A DNA stretch of 21,990 nucleotides from the NCBI GenBank assembly GCA_937931775.1, contig CALHAQ010000121.1, positions 1 to 21,990 on the forward strand, written 5' to 3'. This document shows, piece by piece, positions 17,497 through 21,990 of this stretch. Both the position numbers and the translations under genes were made by a program. Below the pieces are notes generated by a model. It was not told where the DNA came from. It saw nothing but the letters and a program-made list of their open reading frames with translations, and did no database searches. How positions within the stretch are numbered: the first letter of the stretch is position 1; every line of letters starts with the position of its first letter. Origin of the DNA: an uncultured Candidatus Altimarinota bacterium. Its GTDB lineage: Bacteria > Patescibacteriota > Gracilibacteria > BD1-5 > UBA6164.

Positions 17497-18642
17497 TCAA
17501 ATTTCATAATCAAATCTTCAGATATCTTCATTGTACCTATAAATAATACCATAATCTTGATCAGAGTACTGTTGGTAATCTGTAGGAATGAAATCAATAT
17601 ATCATCATTCTAAAAGAACTTTGGGACTACGAGCTGAGAGAGTATCAGGATTATCCTGTATATACTTTGCATCAGCTTGTTCAATATACATGAGGTTTAT
17701 TTCCCTGATTGCTTTTCCTAGAAAATTTGTACATTTTGTATCATCAAGAACTGTGTTTTCATTTTCTTCTGTAAGTTCAGGAAGAACCTGTTGTCCGTAC
17801 TCTTCTATATCTCTTATGAGATTTCCTGTAAGTGGGAGTGAATTGGCCTTGAGTCCTGTATATACTCTTTCTAGCTCAGAGCTGAGAAATACGCATGCTT
17901 CATCGTTTGATTCAGTGCTTTTTGCGAGTGATAGAAACATATAGAGGGACTTTTCTCTTTCTCCTCATTTTCCTTGCATGATAGCTGCAAGTATTCTTGC
18001 TCAACTTGGAGCATCATCCTGTGCACTCACTACTTTATAGTAATTTGCTGCATTCGTATTTTCAGAAAGATAGAAGTAATATATATATGCAAGATAGTAA
18101 GGAATTTTATAGCTTTTACATGGATTAGAGTATTTTGGATTGTTGATAATTTCATTCAGGTCATCTTGCTTTAAAATTTCGGATACCTTTTCTAGATCAC
18201 AAAAATTTTCTACTCATTTTAGTCATAACTCTTCTCCTTGATGTATCCCTTTGAGAACTTGCTGAGGATCTTTTTCGTCATATGCAGTATCGCTTGATGG
18301 AAGGAGAAGTTGCCCTATAGTATACGGACTTTCAAAATATGGATTGAGATCAGTTATTAGATTCATCATAGCTGCAAGATATTTTTTATATTCTCATCAT
18401 ACTACGTTTCCTCATATATATTGAATCGTTTGTAACCAATACATATCTGCAGTCATACTCATAAAACCAAAACTTCAGAGTTTAGCTGCATTAGATTCAG
18501 GAAGTTTTTCAGGATGTTCTACAATAAGGGATCTAATTTCTCTATGCTTGAGGTAATTTATTTGGTTCACATGATAAAATCCTATAGAGCTTATTATAAT
18601 TACTATAAGAATTATTCACCAAAAAATACTCTGTTTCTTCAT
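17488..18642 (-). CDS. Membrane-anchored TPR-like protein, unknown function
   Basis: 384 residues with UGA as Gly. The N-terminus has one hydrophobic anchor (residues 7-24, IFWGIILIVIIISSIGFY). Next comes FGFMSMTADMYWLQTIQYIG and a segment with NLITDLNPYFESPYTIGQLLLP. This arrangement resembles a group of bacterial membrane proteins with a divergent tetratricopeptide solenoid, in which ADxxWLxTIQY and LDPxFxxxY are recurrent. The remainder is helical (repeated ALA/YY-type helices, CVFLSSELERVYTGL) and ends in a Tyr/Asp-rich tail without clear structure. It starts 27 bases after the jag stop in the same operon. The likely topology is short inside, with the solenoid outside the cell. UGA pairs occur at VVGGE and LLEGGY. 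The role could be protein-protein contact in the envelope, but nothing in the sequence says with what. Confidence 0.68.
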
Positions 18643-18669
18643 GGATTATTACTTTGATTTTATATATTT

Positions 18670-19158
18670 TTAAATATCGTCTCCGTCTATATCTATTGTC
18701 ATTTTTTCATCTTTTTTACAGAGATGAATTTTTCTCTCTTTTCATTCTCATTTACTTTGCGTGAATACGTTTCCTCATTTTTCAGAAACATAGGAGTGAA
18801 CTTTTTTTCTTTCGTAGGCTGTAAAAAAAGGGAGTACTATTTCTTTTCCTGAACTTTTTACATAATCAATTTTAGATTGTATAAAAAGCAGTAACTTCTT
18901 ATCTTTTTGCTCAAGGTAATCATTTATTTCTAGATGTATATTTACATGTCCTTCAGATTTTTTTGCTATGAGAAGTTTCAGAAGATGAGTGAGTGTTTCT
19001 AAGTTCTTCCCATGTGGACCAATGAGTAAGTGGGAATCATCACTTTTGAGAGAAATCCTATATATGTTTTGAGCTTCTTCTGTTACTTGTAAGTCTGAAA
19101 AATCAGCTCATAGCTTCTCAAAAAAATCTTGAGAAAGTGTTTGAAATGATTCTAACAT
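18670..19158 (-). CDS. jag: Jag/KhpB RNA-binding protein (KH and R3H domains)
   Basis: 162 residues with UGA as Gly. A short N-terminal segment is followed by a KH domain with the GxxG loop at LLIGPHGKNLETL (GPHG, residues 47-50). An R3H domain follows with the defining Arg and His spaced RxxxH in AYERKKVHSYV (R117, H121). This order is that of Jag/SpoIIIJ-associated protein (KhpB), an RNA chaperone-like protein that works with KhpA in some Firmicutes. It lacks the longer N-terminal Jag_N region. In many bacteria jag follows yidC; here it is on the opposite strand, divergent from infB and first in an operon with a TPR-like membrane protein. Family membership is well supported; the cellular role in CPR bacteria is unknown. 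Confidence 0.88.
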
Positions 19159-19238
19159 GATTAAAATATTTTAAACTATAATAATTTATGAATATAAGAT
19201 TATGAGATTTTTTAGCTTTTACAAGTTTTTATAATTTT

Positions 19239-19266
19239 TTGACATACAGTAAAAAAGGCTTAAGAT
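19239..19266 (+). promoter_or_regulatory. Promoter of infB
   Basis: TTGACA (19239-19244), a 16-base spacer and TAAGAT (19261-19266) predict a leader of about 37 bases. The design is identical to the rpmH promoter. The 151-base divergent region between jag and infB must also hold the jag promoter, but I cannot place that one with confidence. Confidence 0.65.
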
Positions 19267-19309
19267 TCGCTCTATCATTTTATTTCTCCATCAAAAATAT
19301 CATACATTT

Positions 19310-21688
19310 ATGGGAGCAAACGTTGACGATTATTATTCAAGTATTTCATCAGATTCTTCTGACGGGGGTACTCCTGCGAAGAAAAAACCAATTATTAAGA
19401 AGAAACTTATAGTTCGGGCAAAAAAACCAGAAGCTCCAAAACCAGTTGAAGCGACAGAAATAGAGAATGTAGATATATCTCCTGCTTCTTCGTCATGACA
19501 GGAATCACTTAATGATGCTATTAATGATGGGGTACAAAAAAAACCTTCATTTACAGTTGTAAACCGTGCTGAACCAAAAGGAAGATCATCCAAACCTACT
19601 TCCAGACCATTATCTGGAAACAATAGAGATACTTCGTCTACTCCTCAGGGAAATATTTCAGATAAAGCAGATGCAAATTCAGCACCAAAGTTTAAACCTG
19701 GATTTTCAAAGAACACTCCAAAACCATGAAAAAGTTTTAGCTCTGGAAATAATTCTTCTGATTGAGCTAAAAAATCTAAACTATTTTCAGGTGGGAAGTC
19801 TCGCAAGTATAAAAATAACTTTGATGGAGACGATGGATTTACACGCTCTGGGAAAATCAAACATAAGAAAAAGGAAGAAAAAAATATAGAAGACATAGAG
19901 CAAAATCTTACAACTCGTACAGGTGAGACAGTAGTTGTTCCAGATTTTCTTTCTTTAAAAGAATTTTCAGAAAAGATCTGAGTACCACTTCCAAAACTGA
20001 TAGGAGAATTCATGAAGAATGGTATGATGATGACCATCAATTCTCAAATAGATTTTGATACTGCTACTCTTATTTCAGAGGCATTTGAAATAAAACTAGA
20101 AAGAGATACTTCAGCTGGGATTTGAGTAGATGAGATAGCATCATGAAACATCAAGGATCTTCTTGTGGAAGATGATACATCAAAACTTCAAGATAGACCA
20201 CCAGTAGTTTCTATTATGGGTCATGTAGACCATGGGAAAACGTCTCTTCTTGATTATATACGAAAGGCTCAAGTAGCAGCTGGAGAAGCTGGATGAATCA
20301 CTCAGAGTATTTGAGCGTATCAAGCAGAACATAATGAGAAAAAGATCACTTTTCTTGATACTCCAGGTCATGAAGCATTTACTATTATGCGTTCTCGCTG
20401 AGCAAAATCTACGGATATTGCAATTCTCGTAGTCGCAGCAGATGAATGAGTAAAACCTCAAACTATAGAATCTATAGCCCATGCAAAAGAGGCTGGAATT
20501 CCAGTCGTGGTCGCTATCAATAAAATGGATAAAGAAGGAGCGAATCCTGATCATGTAAAATGACAACTTGCTGAGCATGGACTTACACCAGAAGACTGGG
20601 GTGGAGAAACTCCAATGGTTCCTGTTTCAGCTCAAACTGGTTTTGGTATTGAGGATCTATTAGAAATTATCCTTCTTGTTTCTGAATTACAAGAACTCAA
20701 GGCGAATCCAGATAGAAATGGTGTTGCCACGATACTTGAATCTCATCTTGATACAAAATTAGGTCCAGTAGCAACTCTCCTCGTAAATACAGGTACTATA
20801 GAAAAAGGATCATCTGTAGTATGTGGTGCGGCTTATGGTAAAGTAAAGGTTCTCAGAGACTATACAGGAAAATCAGTAAAATCAGTATGACCAGGTGAAC
20901 CTGCTCTTATCGTATGACTTGATCATGTAGTTTCTGGGGGTGGAATACTCCAAGTAGTAAACACTATAGATGCAGCGCGTCAAAAATCTACAGAATACGC
21001 TGATTATCTCTCAAATCAAAAACAACTCTGATCTTCTCAGCTTGATATTTTGATGTCAAAAATTAAATCTTGAAACCTAAAACATCTCAAAGTTGTTTTA
21101 AAATCTGATACAAATGGGAGTCTTGAAGCCATGAAAAATGCTCTCACGAAACTTTCAACAGATGAAACATCAGTATCAATCATTCATTCATGAGTTGGGA
21201 ATATTACAGAGGGTGATGTACTCATGTGTTGAGGAAGCTCTGCTATACTTGTAGGTTTTGGTGTTTCAGTAGGCCCAAATGCAAGAAGAGCACTTGAAGA
21301 ATCAGGAGTAGAGCATATAGAGAGTAAGATTATCTACCACATTACAGAAAGAATAGAGAAAATAGTTACAGGGATGCTTGATCCAAAAGAGATAGAAACA
21401 ACTTTATGTGAAGCAACCGTATGAGGTATATTCTTTACTTCAAAGAAATTTCTTATTGTTGGACTTCAAATTAAATGAGAAGACTCAAGTATTGAGAGGT
21501 TTGCGCAAGTGAGAGTTGTTAGGTGAGATAAAGTAGTTGGACATGGAAAGATAGATACACTCAAACAATGAGTAGAAGAGGTTCATAAAATAGAATGACC
21601 AACAGAATGTTGAATAAAGCTTACAGGAACTACAAATGTTGAACTCAAAGATACTCTTGAGGTATATAAAGTCACTATAGAAAAATAA
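19310..21688 (+). CDS. infB: Translation initiation factor IF-2
   Basis: 792 residues with UGA as Gly. Residues 1 to ~205 are a variable low-complexity tail rich in Lys, Ser, Pro and Asn. An IF-2 N domain follows, then the GTPase domain: G1 GHVDHGKT (304-311), switch GGITQSIGAYQ, G3 DTPGHEAF, G4 NKMD and G5 SAQTG. Domains II, III and C2-like IV continue to the end (VRGDKVVGHGKIDTLK, GIKLTGTTNVE). IF-2 is the GTPase that places initiator tRNA on the 30S subunit and promotes subunit joining. UGA codons are on invariant glycines, including GGITQ, RSRGAKSTD and ADEGVKPQT. It is preceded by its own consensus promoter and followed by a hairpin terminator. It is flanked by neither nusA nor rbfA in this window. 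Confidence 0.96.
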
Positions 21689-21724
21689 TTTTCGTCAACA
21701 CCAAAAAACTACCACTTTCCACAT

Positions 21725-21764
21725 AAATCCTTATAAATACTCTATATATTTATAAGGATTTTTT
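21725..21764 (+). terminator. Hairpin between infB and the pilin gene (terminator or leader structure)
   Basis: Perfect 15-base arms (21725-21739 and 21747-21761) surround loop CTCTATA, followed by T, for a run of six T (21759-21764) ending two bases before the pilin ATG. It has all the marks of the infB terminator. The right arm also contains AAGGA, the only ribosome-binding-like sequence of the pilin gene. Confidence 0.75.
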
Positions 21765-21765
21765 C

Positions 21766-21990
21766 ATGCATACGAGCATAAAACAAGCTCTAGGATTTAC
21801 CCTGGTAGAACTCATAGTCGTAATAACTATAGTAGCTATACTCTCTACGGTAGGATTTGTCTCATATAGCTGATACCTTACCTGAGCCAGAGACTCCAAT
21901 AGAATCAGCCAGATGATAAAACTCTCAGACTCCCTGCAAGTATACTCTGCTACGAAGACGCTTCCACTTCCAGATGATTACGTAGAAGTA
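21766..21990 (+). CDS. Type IV pilin, PilE/PulG-like (3' partial)
   Basis: 75 codons are visible before the window ends. The N-terminus is a class III prepilin signal: a short basic leader MHTSIKQALG, cleavage expected between Gly10 and Phe11, then FTLVELIVVITIVAIL with Glu15 at the +5 position and a continuous hydrophobic helix. YSGYLTGARDSNRISQM follows, as in the first turns of many major pilins and pseudopilins. UGA is Gly in both SGY and TGA positions. A prepilin peptidase and pilus ATPase would be required elsewhere. Base use is a little richer in C/G third positions (TCC, ACC, AGC, CTC) than in neighbours. No promoter was found between infB and this ATG. It is a separate system from the T4SS-like pilins at the start of the window. 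Confidence 0.9.

Noticed and set aside
21713..21727. TTTCCACA as a DnaA box, and the rpmH region as oriC
   Set aside because: A single 2-mismatch site is far from rpmH, with no cluster of boxes, no AT-unwinding element tied to it and no dnaA in the window.

Overview
The window comes from a bacterium that reads UGA as glycine (translation table 25), so it most likely belongs to Gracilibacteria (BD1-5) or Absconditabacteria (SR1) of the Patescibacteria/CPR. Nearly every gene looks broken under the standard code. It becomes one full-length protein when UGA is read as Gly, and the UGAs fall on invariant glycines in UMP kinase, TrpRS, IF-2, YidC and RNase J. All 18 complete genes end in TAA (16) or TAG (rnpA, trpS). 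The DNA is AT-rich and genes are tightly packed. Few starts have a Shine-Dalgarno sequence, and no tRNA, rRNA, CRISPR array, insertion sequence or prophage was seen.

Layout. 1-2152: three tandem small membrane proteins resembling type IV secretion pilins, followed by a membrane-anchored zinc protease with an anthrax-lethal-factor-like (M34) active site. 2455-4491: RNase J with a long basic N-terminal tail. 4583-5557: a lipoprotein. 5566-8097: pyrH, rpmH, rnpA and yidC, a version of the classical rpmH-rnpA-yidC cluster with pyrH in front and no dnaA in view. 8185-8868: a secreted LPETG (sortase-type) surface protein. 9097-11385: a 762-residue protein with EF-hand, peptidoglycan-binding-like repeats, an HTH-like stretch and a membrane segment. 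11433-16394: a tiny lipoprotein and a 1596-residue secreted protein with four ~150-residue repeats, a DUF11 domain and two Cys-rich CGDG/CGNG modules. 16482-17447: trpS. 17488-19158 (minus strand): jag/khpB followed by a TPR-like membrane protein. 19310-21688: infB. 21766 to the edge: a type IV pilin, cut by the window end.

Two themes mix here: core RNA and translation functions (RNase J, UMP kinase, bL34, RnpA, YidC, Jag, TrpRS, IF-2), and an envelope programme (pilins, surface protease, lipoproteins, sortase substrate, giant repeat protein) that would suit a host-attached lifestyle. Most transcription units are bounded by strong AT-rich hairpin terminators with recognisable sigma70-type promoters close by.

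The items most worth a second look are the pilin plus LF-like protease operon, the very uneven use of UGA-glycine between genes (0 of 17 glycines in the LPETG protein, 9 of 21 in trpS), a His-to-Tyr change at a conserved RNase J motif, a possible fossil UGA stop at the rnpA/yidC overlap, and a hairpin that would hide the only ribosome binding site of the pilin gene.
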